Of a stretch of 64,000 nucleotides of DNA, positions 17,325 to 26,476 are shown one piece after another. A program made the position numbers and the translations under genes. Each line of letters starts with the position of its first letter. Positions within the stretch are counted from its first letter, which is position 1. Source of the DNA: Curtobacterium pusillum (GTDB lineage: Bacteria > Actinomycetota > Actinomycetes > Actinomycetales > Microbacteriaceae); contig NZ_JABMCE010000075.1 in NCBI RefSeq assembly GCF_013359865.1, forward strand, positions 29,899 through 93,898, given 5' to 3'. The notes beneath the pieces are model-generated. The model was not told the DNA's origin and did no database searches. It was given only the letters and a program-made list of their open reading frames with translations.

Positions 17325-18296
17325 GTGCCCGAACTCCCCGAGGTCGAGGTCGTCCGCGCCGGCCTCGAACCGGCCGTCAGCGGCGCGCGCGTCCTGCACG
17401 TGGACGTCGTGGACGACCGCGCGCTCACCCGGCACGACGGCCCGGCCGAGGACTTCGCCGAGCGGCTCACCGGACGCACCATCGCCGCCGCGGTCCGTCG
17501 TGGCAAGTTCATGTGGTTCCCGCTGCAGCCGGCCCGCGAGGGCGATCGGCCCGAGGCGCTCGTCGCCCACCTCGGCATGAGCGGGCAGATCCTGCTCGGG
17601 CGCGGACGCGAAGCCGCCAAGCACCGCCGCATCCTCCTCGAGGTGCAGCCCGCTGGCACCGACCGCGACGGAGCCCCGGAGCCACCGGTCGAGCTCGAGT
17701 TCGTCGACCAGCGCACGTTCGGTTCGATGGCGATCGACGAGATGGTCCCGACGGTGGACGGCGCTCCCGCGGGGTCCGCCGGGCACGTGGACGACACGGA
17801 CCCCGACGCCGCGTGGCGCCGGAGCATCCCGAAGCAGGTGTCGCACATCGCCCGCGATCCGCTCGACCCCGCGTTCGACGACGACCGGTTCATCGCGATG
17901 GCGCGGAAGCGGTCGAGCGGGATCAAGCGTGTGCTGCTCGACCAGGGCGTGGTGAGCGGCATCGGGAACATCTACGCCGACGAGTCGCTGTGGGCCGCGA
18001 AGCTCCACCACGACCGCCCGGCGGATCGGCTGGGCCGCAGCGAGCTCCGCGGACTCCTGGACGAGGTCCGACTCGTCCTGGGCCGCGCGCTGGAGGACGG
18101 TGGGACGAGCTTCGACGCGCAGTACGTGAACGTGAACGGCCAGTCGGGGTACTTCTCGCAACGCCTGAGCGTGTACGGGCAGCAGGGGAAGCCGTGTCCG
18201 CGGTGCGGGACGACGATCGTGCGCGAGGCGTTCATGAACCGGTCCAGCCACCGTTGCCCCGTGTGCCAGCCCGCTCCGCGGCCGCGCAGGCGTTAG
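17325..18296 (+). CDS. mutM: Formamidopyrimidine-DNA glycosylase (Fpg/MutM)
   Basis: MutM (323 residues) removes 8-oxoguanine and formamidopyrimidines, then nicks the strand. Catalytic Pro2 and Glu3 are in the start MPELPEVEVVRAGLE, which fixes the GTG at 17325. The lysine of GKFMWF, the DNA-binding LGMSGQ, and GIGNIYADESLWAA (helix-two-turn-helix) are present. The C-terminal zinc finger has four Cys in CPRCGTT and CPVC. It is about 30 residues longer than average owing to a linker near residue 105-120. It lies between rnc and smc as in most Actinobacteria. Confidence 0.96.
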   Translation: MPELPEVEVVRAGLEPAVSGARVLHVDVVDDRALTRHDGPAEDFAERLTGRTIAAAVRRGKFMWFPLQPAREGDRPEALVAHLGMSGQILLGRGREAAKHRRILLEVQPAGTDRDGAPEPPVELEFVDQRTFGSMAIDEMVPTVDGAPAGSAGHVDDTDPDAAWRRSIPKQVSHIARDPLDPAFDDDRFIAMARKRSSGIKRVLLDQGVVSGIGNIYADESLWAAKLHHDRPADRLGRSELRGLLDEVRLVLGRALEDGGTSFDAQYVNVNGQSGYFSQRLSVYGQQGKPCPRCGTTIVREAFMNRSSHRCPVCQPAPRPRRR

Positions 18297-18329
18297 CCTG
18301 ACGCCCAACCGACCACCCCGGAGACCCGC

Positions 18330-21300
18330 ATGTACTTGAAGAGCCTGACCATCAAGGGGTTCAAGTCCTTCGCGCAACCGACCACGTTCGCGTTCGAGCC
18401 CGGCGTGACGTGCATCGTCGGGCCGAACGGCTCGGGCAAGTCCAACGTGGTCGATGCCCTCGCCTGGGTCATGGGGGAGCAGGGCGCGAAGACCCTCCGC
18501 GGCGGCAAGATGGAGGACGTCATCTTCGCGGGCACCTCGACGCGCGGTCCGCTCGGCCGCGCCCAGGTGCTCCTCACGATCGACAACTCCGACGGGCTGC
18601 TGCCGATCGAGTACTCCGAGGTGACGATCTCACGCACGCTGTTCCGCAACGGCGGGAGCGAGTACGCGATCAACGGTGAGAACTGCCGCCTGCTCGACGT
18701 CCAGGAACTCCTGAGCGACACCGGTCTCGGGCGGGAGATGCACGTCATCGTCGGCCAGGGGCAGCTCGACAAGGTCCTGCACGCCACCCCCGAGGACCGT
18801 CGCGGCTTCATCGAGGAGGCCGCGGGGATCCTCAAGCACCGCCGGCGCAAGGAGAAGACCCTCCGCAAGCTCGAGGCGATGCAGACGAACCTGACCCGCC
18901 TGTCCGACCTCGCCGGCGAGATCCGGCGCCAGCTGAAGCCCCTCGGTCGTCAGGCCGAGGTCGCCCGCAAGGCCCAGTCGGTCGCCGCGGTGGCCCGTGA
19001 CGCCAAGGCCCGTATCCTCGCCGACGACGTCGTCCGTCTGCGCCGCGAGCTGCACGAGCACCAGGAGGTCGAGGCGGGCCGCAAGTCCGAGCGCATCGTC
19101 CTCCAGGAGCGCCTCGACCAGACCCGCGCCCGGCAGCAGCACGTCGAGCAGAGCATGGTCGGCGACGACGTCGACCGCGCACGGACGGTCGTGCACCGGC
19201 TGGAGAGCGTGCAGGAGCGGCTCCGCGGGCTGTCCAGCCTGGCGAACCAACGTTTGATGTTCCTCGCGCAGCAGGCCGACGCTCCGCAGCAGGGGCCGAC
19301 GATCACGCCCGAGCAGGTGCAGGGCGTCCGGAACGAGGCCGACCGGCTCCAGGCGCAGGCCGCCGAGATGACCGGAGGGACCGCGGCCGCCGCGCAGCGC
19401 GTGCAGGAGGCCCGGGCGGCCCTCGACGCCCTCGACGAGCGGATCGCCGCCCAGGCCGCCCTCGTCTCGCAGCACGACCTCGAGGTGCAGCGGCTCGCGT
19501 CCGCCGTCGACGTCGCACGGTCGAAGCGGGGCTCCGCGGTCGCCGACCGGGAGCGCCGCGAGCGCGCGCTCACCGAGGCGCGCGAGCGTTCCGAGCGGGC
19601 GGTGGCCGCCCTCGCCGAACTCGGCACCGACCCGTCCGAGGGCGTCGATGAAGCGGCACTGTCCGCCGCGCTGGAGTCCGCGCGCGAGCAGCAGGAGGCA
19701 GCGCAGACCGCTCGCGACGAGCACCGTGACCGGTTGCACGCCCTCGAGCGTGAACGGGACGCGCTCGACGCCCGCGTCGCCGCGCTCGGCATGTCCATCG
19801 ACGTCCGCGACGGTTCGCAGGCGCTCATCGACGCGGGGCGCGCAGGCATCGTCGGCCGTCTCGCCGACAGCCTGACGGTCACGCCCGGTTTCGAGGGCGC
19901 CGTCGCGGTCGCCCTCGACGGGCTCGCGGACGCCGTCCTCGCCGACGACCGGTCGGTCGCGCTCGACGCCGTCGCGCACGCCCGCGCCGAGGACATCGGC
20001 CGCATCGACGTCGTCGTCGCCGACGCGGCGGCCCCGGCCACCGACCTGCCCGAACGTCTGCCCAGCGGCGTGCGCCGCGCGCTCGACCTCGTGCAGGGAC
20101 CGAGCGCCATCGCCGCGATCCTGCGGGACACGCTGGTCGCGGAGACGGATGACGTCGACCTGGAGGCGGTGCTCGCCGCCGCCCCGCACGCCACGGTGGT
20201 GACGCGGTCCGGTGACCTCGTCCGCGCCGTCCGCGTCACCGGCGGCGGGGAGCGCGTGACCTCGCGCATCGAACTCGTCGCGGAGCGCGACGACGCCGTG
20301 ACCCGACGCGACGCGATCGCGCGCGACGCCGAGGACGCGGCCACGCGCCTCCAGGCCGCTCGCACCGCCGTCGAGGACGCGCGCCGCGGGGCGGACGATG
20401 CCGACGCCGCATCGCGCGCCTACGCACGGGCGAAGGCCGAGTACGACCGGACCAGCGCCTCCACGCGGGCGAAGGTGGAGAACGCCGCGGCCGAGGTCGA
20501 GCGGCTCCGGGCAGCCCTCGCCGAGACCGACGGCGCGGTCGAGGCCGCCGAGGACGCCCTCGCGGCCGCCGAGCGGACGCACCGCGAGTTCAGCGAGCGC
20601 CCGCGGCCCGTCGTCGACGCGTCGGAACGCCCAGCCCTGCAGGAGGCGCTCGAGGCCGCCCGTGCGGCCGAGATCGAGCAGCGCATCCAGGTCGAGACCG
20701 TGCGCGAGCGGGTGCGGGCCGAGCGGACCCGTGCCGACCAGCTGGAGCGGCAGCTCGAGGCCGAACGTGCCGCAGCCGAGGAAGCCGCGCGCCTCGCGGT
20801 CATCCGCCGGGGGCAGATCGCGGTGGCCGAGGGCGTGCTCGCCGACCTGCCGGGGCTGCTCGGCGCGGTGGACCGGTCGCTCGCCGAGGCGCGCGTGCAG
20901 CTCGCGACCGAGGAGTCCGAGCGGTCGAAACGGAACACCGAACTGCAGACCATCCGGAACGAGGAGCGCGAGCTCCGGGACCGGCTGCAGACCATCACCG
21001 ACGGAGTGCACTCGCTCGAGATGGAGATCTACGAGAAGAAGCTGCACGTGTCCGGGGTGCTCGACCGGGCGCAGAGCGAACTCGGGCTGGTCGAGGCCGT
21101 GCTCGTCGCCGAGTACGGGCCGCACGTTCCGGTGCCCGTCGACGTCCTGGTCGACCCGCGGGTCCTCGCGCGGAAGCACCGCGAGGCCGAGCGTGCCCGT
21201 GCGGCCGCCGAACGGGAGCACCAGGACGACACGCTCGACGGCGAGACCGACGTGGAGACCGACCCCGACGTCGACGTCGACGCCCCCGAGCTCGTCGACG

Positions 21301-22064
21301 CCGAATCCACCCTGCCCGGCGGGCCCGCCCTGCCCGAGTTCGACTCCACCGACGAGGTGGACCCGGCCGACGTCGAGACCGTGCCGTACGACCGGGCCGA
21401 GCAGGAGCGCCGCCTCAAGGCCGCCGAGCGCGACCTCGGCCAGCTCGGCAAGGTGAACCCGCTCGCGCTCGAGGAGTTCCAGGCGCTCGAGCAGCGGCAC
21501 GCGTTCCTCGCCGAGCAACTCGAGGACCTGCAGAAGACCCGCACCGACCTCATGACCATCATCGACGAGCTCGACACCAAGATGCAGACGATCTTCGAGT
21601 CCGCGTTCTCCGACACGAAGGAGGCGTTCGACGTCATCTTCCCGATCCTGTTCCCGGGCGGTTCGGGGTCGATCGCGTTGACGAACCCGGACGACCTGCT
21701 GAACACGGGCATCGAGGTGCAGGTGAAGCCCGCCGGCAAGAAGATCGACCGGCTCACCCTGCTGTCCGGTGGCGAGCGCTCCCTGGCCGCCGTGGCGCTG
21801 CTCGTGGCGATCTTCACCGCCCGTCCGTCGCCGTTCTACATCATGGACGAGGTCGAGGCGGCGCTCGACGACGCCAACCTCGGGCGGCTGCTCACCGTGT
21901 TCGAACGGCTCCGCGCGTCCTCGCAGCTCATCGTGATCACGCACCAGAAGCGCACGATGGAGATCGCCGACGCCCTGTACGGGGTGTCGATGCGGCAGGA
22001 CGGGGTGTCGGCCGTCGTCGGGCAGCGGGTGCAGAAGCGCGAGCCGGCCGAGGCCGTCGCGTAG
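18330..22064 (+). CDS. smc: Chromosome segregation protein SMC
   Basis: SMC (1244 residues) is the ATPase core of condensin, which organises and segregates the chromosome with ScpA and ScpB. The N-terminal Walker A is GPNGSGKSNVVDALAW (residues about 32-47). Two long coiled coils flank a hinge at about residues 505-640 (GIVGRLADSL through VTGGGERVTSR). The C-terminal signature is LLSGGERSLAAVALL and Walker B is FYIMDEVEAALDD. Unusual is an acidic Asp/Glu-rich insertion at about residues 970-1025 near the C-terminal head, beyond the usual SMC core. The gene ends 10 bases before the convergent terC stop, with no palindrome between. Confidence 0.97.
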   Translation: MYLKSLTIKGFKSFAQPTTFAFEPGVTCIVGPNGSGKSNVVDALAWVMGEQGAKTLRGGKMEDVIFAGTSTRGPLGRAQVLLTIDNSDGLLPIEYSEVTISRTLFRNGGSEYAINGENCRLLDVQELLSDTGLGREMHVIVGQGQLDKVLHATPEDRRGFIEEAAGILKHRRRKEKTLRKLEAMQTNLTRLSDLAGEIRRQLKPLGRQAEVARKAQSVAAVARDAKARILADDVVRLRRELHEHQEVEAGRKSERIVLQERLDQTRARQQHVEQSMVGDDVDRARTVVHRLESVQERLRGLSSLANQRLMFLAQQADAPQQGPTITPEQVQGVRNEADRLQAQAAEMTGGTAAAAQRVQEARAALDALDERIAAQAALVSQHDLEVQRLASAVDVARSKRGSAVADRERRERALTEARERSERAVAALAELGTDPSEGVDEAALSAALESAREQQEAAQTARDEHRDRLHALERERDALDARVAALGMSIDVRDGSQALIDAGRAGIVGRLADSLTVTPGFEGAVAVALDGLADAVLADDRSVALDAVAHARAEDIGRIDVVVADAAAPATDLPERLPSGVRRALDLVQGPSAIAAILRDTLVAETDDVDLEAVLAAAPHATVVTRSGDLVRAVRVTGGGERVTSRIELVAERDDAVTRRDAIARDAEDAATRLQAARTAVEDARRGADDADAASRAYARAKAEYDRTSASTRAKVENAAAEVERLRAALAETDGAVEAAEDALAAAERTHREFSERPRPVVDASERPALQEALEAARAAEIEQRIQVETVRERVRAERTRADQLERQLEAERAAAEEAARLAVIRRGQIAVAEGVLADLPGLLGAVDRSLAEARVQLATEESERSKRNTELQTIRNEERELRDRLQTITDGVHSLEMEIYEKKLHVSGVLDRAQSELGLVEAVLVAEYGPHVPVPVDVLVDPRVLARKHREAERARAAAEREHQDDTLDGETDVETDPDVDVDAPELVDAESTLPGGPALPEFDSTDEVDPADVETVPYDRAEQERRLKAAERDLGQLGKVNPLALEEFQALEQRHAFLAEQLEDLQKTRTDLMTIIDELDTKMQTIFESAFSDTKEAFDVIFPILFPGGSGSIALTNPDDLLNTGIEVQVKPAGKKIDRLTLLSGGERSLAAVALLVAIFTARPSPFYIMDEVEAALDDANLGRLLTVFERLRASSQLIVITHQKRTMEIADALYGVSMRQDGVSAVVGQRVQKREPAEAVA

Positions 22065-22074
22065 CGCCGGGGCG

Positions 22075-23100
22075 TTAGTCGGCGTCCGCCTCGACCGTGC
22101 GCTGCGAGCCCGTCGGGGTCAGGCCCCGCTTCTGCCGCCGGTTCGACACCACCAGCGAGGCGACCGTGGCGACGGCGATCGTCGCCATGATGAAGCCCAG
22201 CGAGAACCAGATCGGGATCTCGGGCGCCCACTCGATGTGCTCGCCACCGTTGACGAACGGCAGCTCGTTGACGTGCATGGCGTGGAAGACGAGCTTCACC
22301 CCGATGAACCCGAGGATGACGGCGAGCCCCTGGCCGAGGTAGATGAGCCGCTCGAGCAGCCCCGCGATGAGGAAGTAGAGCTGCCGCAGACCGAGGAGCG
22401 AGAACGCGTTCGCGGTGAACACGATGAAGGCGTCCTGCGTCAGGCCGAAGATCGCCGGGATCGAGTCGAGCGCGAACAGCACGTCGGTGAGGCCGATCGC
22501 GACCATGACGAGCAGCATCGGCGTGAACAGCCGCTTGCCGTCGACCCTGGTGGTCAGCCGGTCGCCGTCGTACTCCTTCGAGGTCGGGATCATGCGTCGG
22601 AGGAGCCGGATGAGGCGGGAATCGCCCTCTTCCGCGTCGTGCTCGTTCCCACCCCGTGCCTGGGACCACGCCAGCCAGAACAGCAGCGCACCGAACAGGT
22701 AGAACACCCACGAGAAGTTGTCGATGATCGTGACGCCGAGCGCGATGAACACGCCACGCGCGGCGAGGGCGATCGCGACGCCGACGAGGAGCACCTTCTG
22801 CTGGAACTCCTTCGGCACGGCGAAGCTCGTCATGATGATGAGGAAGACGAAGAGGTTGTCGACCGAGAGCGCCTTCTCGGTGAGCCACCCGGCGAAGTAC
22901 TCGCCGCCGGCCTGGTGCCCGCCGAACACCCAGACGCCGACACCGAACGCGACGGCGAGCGCGATGTACACCACGGACCAGAACGCGGACTCGCGGATGT
23001 GCGGGACGTGCGGCGTGCGGACGTGCGAGAAGAAGTCGAACACCAGCAGCGCCAGGATGCCGGCGATGGTGATGAGCCAGACGGAGAGATGGACGTCCAT
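22075..23100 (-). CDS. TerC-family integral membrane protein (probable manganese exporter)
   Basis: A 341-residue TerC/Alx-type membrane protein with about eight or nine helices. Family marks are the first-helix start MDVHLSVWLITIAGILALL, GWLTEKALSVDNLFVFLIIM with the conserved Asp-Asn, and the second acidic helix TDVLFALDSIPAIFGLTQDAF, whose acidic residues are thought to handle metal. A charged loop (EEGDSRLIRLLRRM) separates the two halves. Several homologues (Alx, YkoY, MntX-like) export Mn2+. The gene sits behind a yybP-ykoY-type Mn2+ riboswitch, strong contextual support for that role. The start at 23100 has GAAGGG (23107-23112) six bases upstream. Confidence 0.9.
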   Translation of the reverse strand: MDVHLSVWLITIAGILALLVFDFFSHVRTPHVPHIRESAFWSVVYIALAVAFGVGVWVFGGHQAGGEYFAGWLTEKALSVDNLFVFLIIMTSFAVPKEFQQKVLLVGVAIALAARGVFIALGVTIIDNFSWVFYLFGALLFWLAWSQARGGNEHDAEEGDSRLIRLLRRMIPTSKEYDGDRLTTRVDGKRLFTPMLLVMVAIGLTDVLFALDSIPAIFGLTQDAFIVFTANAFSLLGLRQLYFLIAGLLERLIYLGQGLAVILGFIGVKLVFHAMHVNELPFVNGGEHIEWAPEIPIWFSLGFIMATIAVATVASLVVSNRRQKRGLTPTGSQRTVEADAD

Positions 23101-23107
23101 CGAGTTC

Positions 23108-23145
23108 CCTTCAGGGGGCGTACCGGGTACGCCGATGCCTGAAGG
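23108..23145 (-). promoter_or_regulatory. Riboswitch expression platform: hairpin that hides the terC ribosome site
   Basis: Read on the minus strand, CCTTCAGG (23145-23138) can pair perfectly with CCTGAAGG (23115-23108), which contains the terC Shine-Dalgarno GAAGG. A nested GGCGTAC/GTACGCC stem with loop CCG closes the hairpin. The CCTTC is the same strand that closes helix P1 of the aptamer, so the two pairings exclude each other. Ligand-stabilised P1 would free the ribosome site and turn translation on. There is no U-tract, so control is likely translational. Confidence 0.7.
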
Positions 23146-23249
23146 TCTCTTCCGCCGGTCCACTGCGAGTGCGGGAACCGACCGGCGCCCCGGATCCGGA
23201 TCGTCCCGGGCCGTACTGACGAGGTCGCCGAGGAGGAATACTCCCCTTC
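23141..23249 (-). ncRNA. yybP-ykoY (manganese) riboswitch aptamer
   Basis: The minus-strand leader of terC carries the conserved parts of the yybP-ykoY class: GAAGGGGAGTA at the 5' side (from 23249), a GTCAGTACGG junction segment, GC-rich P3 and P4 arms (CCGG pairs), and AAGAGACCTTC at the 3' side (ending 23141). The terminal GAAGG and CCTTC pair as helix P1. This class binds Mn2+ and is known in front of TerC-family and Mn-efflux genes, exactly the gene found here. A TATGCT -10 candidate lies about 15-20 bases upstream. The call is made by eye; a covariance-model score was not possible. Confidence 0.8.
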
Positions 23250-23304
23250 GTGTGGACGAGCATACCGGGCACAGCGCACACCCGCCGCGCTCTAAGCTGG
23301 GAGC

Positions 23305-24174
23305 ATGGCGAGTTCCTGGTCACTGTCCTCCCGGCTGCGCGGGCTGTTCCAGCGCAAGACGATCGACGAGACCACGTGGGACGACCTCGAGACGGCGCTC
23401 ATCGGCGCCGACTTCGGGCCCGACATCTCCGAGGAGATCATCGAGGACCTGCACGCCCGCGTCGACCGGTACGGCACGACCGACCCCGCCGACCTGCAGC
23501 GCATGCTCCGCGAGGTGCTCGAGGAGCGGCTCTCGAAGCTCGACACCACCCTCAAGCTCAGCAACCGGCCGGCCGTCGTGCTCGTCGTCGGGGTGAACGG
23601 CGTCGGCAAGACCACCACGATCGGCAAGTTCGCGAAGTTCCTCAAGACCTACGACCGCACCGTCGTCGTCGGCGCGGCGGACACCTTCCGCGCGGCCGCC
23701 GTCGAGCAGGTCGCGACCTGGGCCGAGCGTGCCGGCGTCGACGTCGTCCGTCCGTCGCAGCCCGGGCAGGACCCGGCGTCGGTGGCGTACCAGACGGTCG
23801 AGAAGGCCATCCGCGAGGGCACCGAGATCGTCGTCATCGACACGGCCGGTCGGCTGCACACCAAGGCCGGGCTCATGGACGAGCTGTCGAAGATCAAGCG
23901 CGTGGTCGAGAAGCAGACCGAGATCGCCGAGGTCCTGCTCGTCCTCGACGCGACGACCGGGCAGAACGGTCTCGCACAGGCGCAGGCGTTCATCGAGGGT
24001 GCCGGGGTCACCGGGCTCGTCATCACCAAGCTCGACGGCTCCGCCAAGGCGGGGTTCGTGCTCAGCGTGCAGGAGAAGACCGGCATCCCGATCAAGCTCA
24101 TCGGGCAGGGCGAGGGCATCAACGACCTCACCGGCTTCACGCCGCACGTGTTCGTGCAGAACCTCGTCGGCTGA
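23305..24174 (+). CDS. ftsY: Signal recognition particle receptor FtsY
   Basis: FtsY (289 residues) is the SRP receptor GTPase that docks ribosomes carrying membrane proteins. The NG domain is complete: the N helices contain TWDDLETALIGADFG, G1 is GVNGVGKTTTIGKFA, then DTFRAAAVEQV, G3 is DTAGRLHTKAGLMDEL, G4 is TKLDGSAKAG and the closing motif is GQGEGINDLTGF. The acidic A domain of E. coli is absent, as in many Actinobacteria. The -10 TAAGCT (23293-23298) lies just before the ATG. Divergent from terC, convergent with lipA. Confidence 0.97.
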   Translation: MASSWSLSSRLRGLFQRKTIDETTWDDLETALIGADFGPDISEEIIEDLHARVDRYGTTDPADLQRMLREVLEERLSKLDTTLKLSNRPAVVLVVGVNGVGKTTTIGKFAKFLKTYDRTVVVGAADTFRAAAVEQVATWAERAGVDVVRPSQPGQDPASVAYQTVEKAIREGTEIVVIDTAGRLHTKAGLMDELSKIKRVVEKQTEIAEVLLVLDATTGQNGLAQAQAFIEGAGVTGLVITKLDGSAKAGFVLSVQEKTGIPIKLIGQGEGINDLTGFTPHVFVQNLVG

Positions 24175-24254
24175 ACGGTCTGACAGCGCGCTGAACGCGC
24201 GCTGAGCAATCGGTGTACCGTCCGTGCCGTACTGCTCACCAAGAAGGAGTTGCC

Positions 24255-24413
24255 ATGCCCGCCCTGCTGATCATCGCGATCATCGTCGGTCTCGTCCTGC
24301 TCTTCAGCGGCATCTTCGTCGGTGCCCTGAAGTTCCTGCTCTGGATCGGGATCGTGCTCATCCTGCTCGCCGTCATCGGCTGGCTGCTCAGGAGCATCCG
24401 CGGTCGCGCGTAG
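24255..24413 (+). CDS. Small hydrophobic membrane protein of unknown function
   Basis: A 52-residue protein consisting of two hydrophobic segments (residues 2-24 and about 27-44) and a short basic tail (RSIRGRA). A strong AAGGAG (24243-24248) lies six bases before the ATG, so translation is credible despite the size. It has no recognisable motif; similar tiny two-helix proteins occur in many Actinobacteria without known function. It lies between ftsY and the palindrome that precedes the convergent lipA. Confidence 0.7.
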   Translation: MPALLIIAIIVGLVLLFSGIFVGALKFLLWIGIVLILLAVIGWLLRSIRGRA

Positions 24414-24423
24414 ACGCACCACC

Positions 24424-24473
24424 TGACGGACGGGAGGCGCGGTGCCGGCTGGCACCGCGCCTCCCGTCCGTCA
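24424..24473. repeat. GGAGGCGCGG-family palindrome, copy 2 (23-bp perfect arms)
   Basis: Arms at 24424-24446 and 24451-24473 are perfect reverse complements (TGACGGACGGGAGGCGCGGT followed by GCC) around a GGCT loop. It starts 11 bases after the stop of the small membrane protein and is followed by the GCGAAAGCGACA-type element, between convergent genes. It is the longest-armed copy in the window. Confidence 0.8.
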
Positions 24474-24488
24474 TGGGTCCGGTGGAAT

Positions 24489-24599
24489 CGCGAAAGCGAC
24501 GAATCACGGATCGGCCCGCCGTGTGCGCCGCGAAAGCGACAGAAACCGGCGGGACCACCGCGGGATTGTGTCGCTTCCGCGAGAGCCGGTCCGCCGATC
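24489..24599. repeat. CGCGAAAGCGACA inverted-repeat element, copy 1
   Basis: The 12-mer TCGCGAAAGCGA occurs at 24488, and CGCGAAAGCGACA (24529-24541) recurs in inverted form as TGTCGCTTCCGCG (24569-24581) with one mismatch. Outer GATCGGC/GCCGATC segments (24509-24515 and 24593-24599) can extend the stem. The element fills the space between a GGAGGCGCGG palindrome and the lipA stop. Two further copies occur in the same kind of location. Confidence 0.65.
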
Positions 24600-24610
24600 G
24601 ACCGCGGCCG

Positions 24611-25594
24611 TCAGACCGCCTGGCGGCCCGGTGCTGCGTCCAACAGGTGCGACAGGTGCTCCGGGACGGAGTCGCCGCGCGCGACCATCGCGCGGGCCCA
24701 CAGCCGGCCCGCACGGTACGACGAGCGGACGAGGGGCCCGGTGAGCACGCCCGCGAAGCCCATCCGCTCCGCGACCTCGCGCAGCTCGACGAACTCCTCC
24801 GGCTTGACCCAGCGCGCGACCGGCAGGTGCCTCGGCGACGGGCGGAGGTACTGCGTCAGCGTGATGATGTCGGTGCCGGCGTCGAACAAGCGCTGCAGGG
24901 CGTCCTCGACCTCGCCGCGCTCCTCGCCCATGCCGAGGATGAGGTTGGACTTGGTCACGAGCCCCGCGTCCCGGCCCTGCGTGAGGACGTCGAGCGAACG
25001 TTCGAAGCGGAACGCCGGACGGATGCGCTTGAAGATCCGCGGGACGGTCTCGACGTTGTGGGCGAAGACCTCGGGGCGGGCCTCGAAAACCTGGCCGAGC
25101 TGGTCGGGCCGGCCGTTGAAGTCCGGCACCAGGATCTCCACGCCGGTGCCGGGGGAGTGCTCGTGGATCGCACGGATGGTCTCGGCGTAGAGCCAGGCTC
25201 CGCCGTCGTCGAGGTCGTCGCGGGCGACACCCGTCACGGTCGCGTACTTGAGACCCATCGACACGACCGAGTCCGCGACTCGGCGGGGCTCGTCGCGGTC
25301 GAGCGGTTCGGGGCGGCCGGTGTCGATCTGGCAGAAGTCGCAGCGGCGGGTGCACTGCGAGCCGCCGATCAGGAACGTGGCCTCGCGGTCCTCCCAGCAC
25401 TCGAAGATGTTCGGGCAGCCGGCCTCCTGGCAGACGGTGTGCAGCTGCTTCTCGCGGACCAGGCCGGACAGCTCGCGGAACTCCGGACCCTGGGTGGCGC
25501 GGGTCTTGATCCAGGCGGGCTTCGTCTCGATCGGTGTCTCGGCGTTCCGGGCCTCGACACGGAGCATGCGGCGGCCTTCGGGGGCGAGGGTCAT
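24611..25594 (-). CDS. lipA: Lipoyl synthase
   Basis: LipA (327 residues) is a radical-SAM enzyme that inserts two sulfurs into octanoyl groups on lipoyl domains. The auxiliary cluster CX4CX5C motif is in [12 protein letters not shown], and the radical-SAM CX3CX2C motif is in [13 protein letters not shown]. Further features are [18 protein letters not shown] and the C-terminal RSSYRAG with the conserved Ser that ligates the auxiliary cluster. ATG at 25594 overlaps the lipB stop by four bases, the normal lipB-lipA coupling. It is convergent with ftsY and the small membrane protein. Confidence 0.97.
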   Translation of the reverse strand: MTLAPEGRRMLRVEARNAETPIETKPAWIKTRATQGPEFRELSGLVREKQLHTVCQEAGCPNIFECWEDREATFLIGGSQCTRRCDFCQIDTGRPEPLDRDEPRRVADSVVSMGLKYATVTGVARDDLDDGGAWLYAETIRAIHEHSPGTGVEILVPDFNGRPDQLGQVFEARPEVFAHNVETVPRIFKRIRPAFRFERSLDVLTQGRDAGLVTKSNLILGMGEERGEVEDALQRLFDAGTDIITLTQYLRPSPRHLPVARWVKPEEFVELREVAERMGFAGVLTGPLVRSSYRAGRLWARAMVARGDSVPEHLSHLLDAAPGRQAV

Positions 25595-26276
25595 ACGAGC
25601 GTCTCCTGTCGTGCGGCGGCGTTGCTGATCCGTCTCCCGGTCCGCATCCCGTGCTCGGCGGCCCGGACACGGTCGGCCACGACGTCGGCGACCTCGTCGA
25701 CGGTGACGTTCCGTCCGGCGGCGTGGCTGAGTGTGGTGACGCCGGCGTCCGCGATGCCGCACGGGACGATCGCGGCGTAGGCGTCGAGCGCGTTGTCGCA
25801 GTTGATCGCGATGCCGTGGCTCGTGACGCCCTCGGCGACGTGCAGTCCGATCGCGCCGACCTTGGCGTGCGGGGCGCCGTCGGTCCCGGGGACCAGGCAC
25901 CGCTCCGCCCTTCGACCCGCTCGGCGCGGACGCCCACCGCGGCAGCGACGTCGAGGATGACCTGCTCGAGGTCGCGCACCCACGCCACGACGTCGAGCGG
26001 TTCGGCGAGTCGGACGATCGGGTAGGCGACGAGCTGACCCGGTCCGTGCCAGGTGATCCGTCCGCCGCGGTCGACCTCGACCACGGGGGAGCCGTCCGTC
26101 GGCAGGTCGGACGGTTCGGTCCGGCGCCCGGCGGTGTACACGGACGGGTGCTCGCAGAGGACGAGCGCGCCGGGGGAGCGGCCCGCGACGACGTCGGCGC
26201 GCAGGTCCTGCTGCAGCGCGAGTCCGTCGGCGTAGTCGAGCAGACCCGGACGTCGGACGATCTCGAGTGCTGGCAT
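25591..26276 (-). pseudogene. lipB: Octanoyltransferase LipB, interrupted by an apparent one-base deletion
   Basis: LipB moves octanoate from acyl carrier protein to lipoyl domains. The first frame gives a normal N-terminal half ([20 protein letters not shown] through [12 protein letters not shown] and [10 protein letters not shown]). The match then continues in another frame ([38 protein letters not shown]) including the conserved Lys and catalytic Cys. The switch is at about 25892, reading GCCTGG-TCCCCGGG on the gene strand; one extra base there (for example GGGTCCCC) restores a 228-residue protein ending in the ATGA overlap with lipA. The total length is one base short of a multiple of three. 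It could be a real mutation, a sequencing error in a G/C run, or a phase variant. Confidence 0.8.
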
Positions 26277-26476
26277 GCGCGCCAGGCTACGACAGTTTGT
26301 GTACTCCGTCCAACAACATGGTCAGAGCGGTGGCAGGTCCGTCCACGACGCAGCCCGGAGTTCGTCCTGGTAGAGCGCGCGTGCCCACGGCAGGTGCCGG
26401 CGATCGACCGCCAACCGTGTGCACCCTCGTGAACGGTCCGGATCGTCGGTGGCGGGCCTTGTAGAATCGACGGATC

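Noticed and set aside
26277..26476. 4.5S SRP RNA or tRNA between lipB and ffh
   Set aside because: I could find neither the conserved SRP Alu/S-domain tetraloop and internal loop pattern nor a cloverleaf; the space is better explained by promoters for the two divergent genes.
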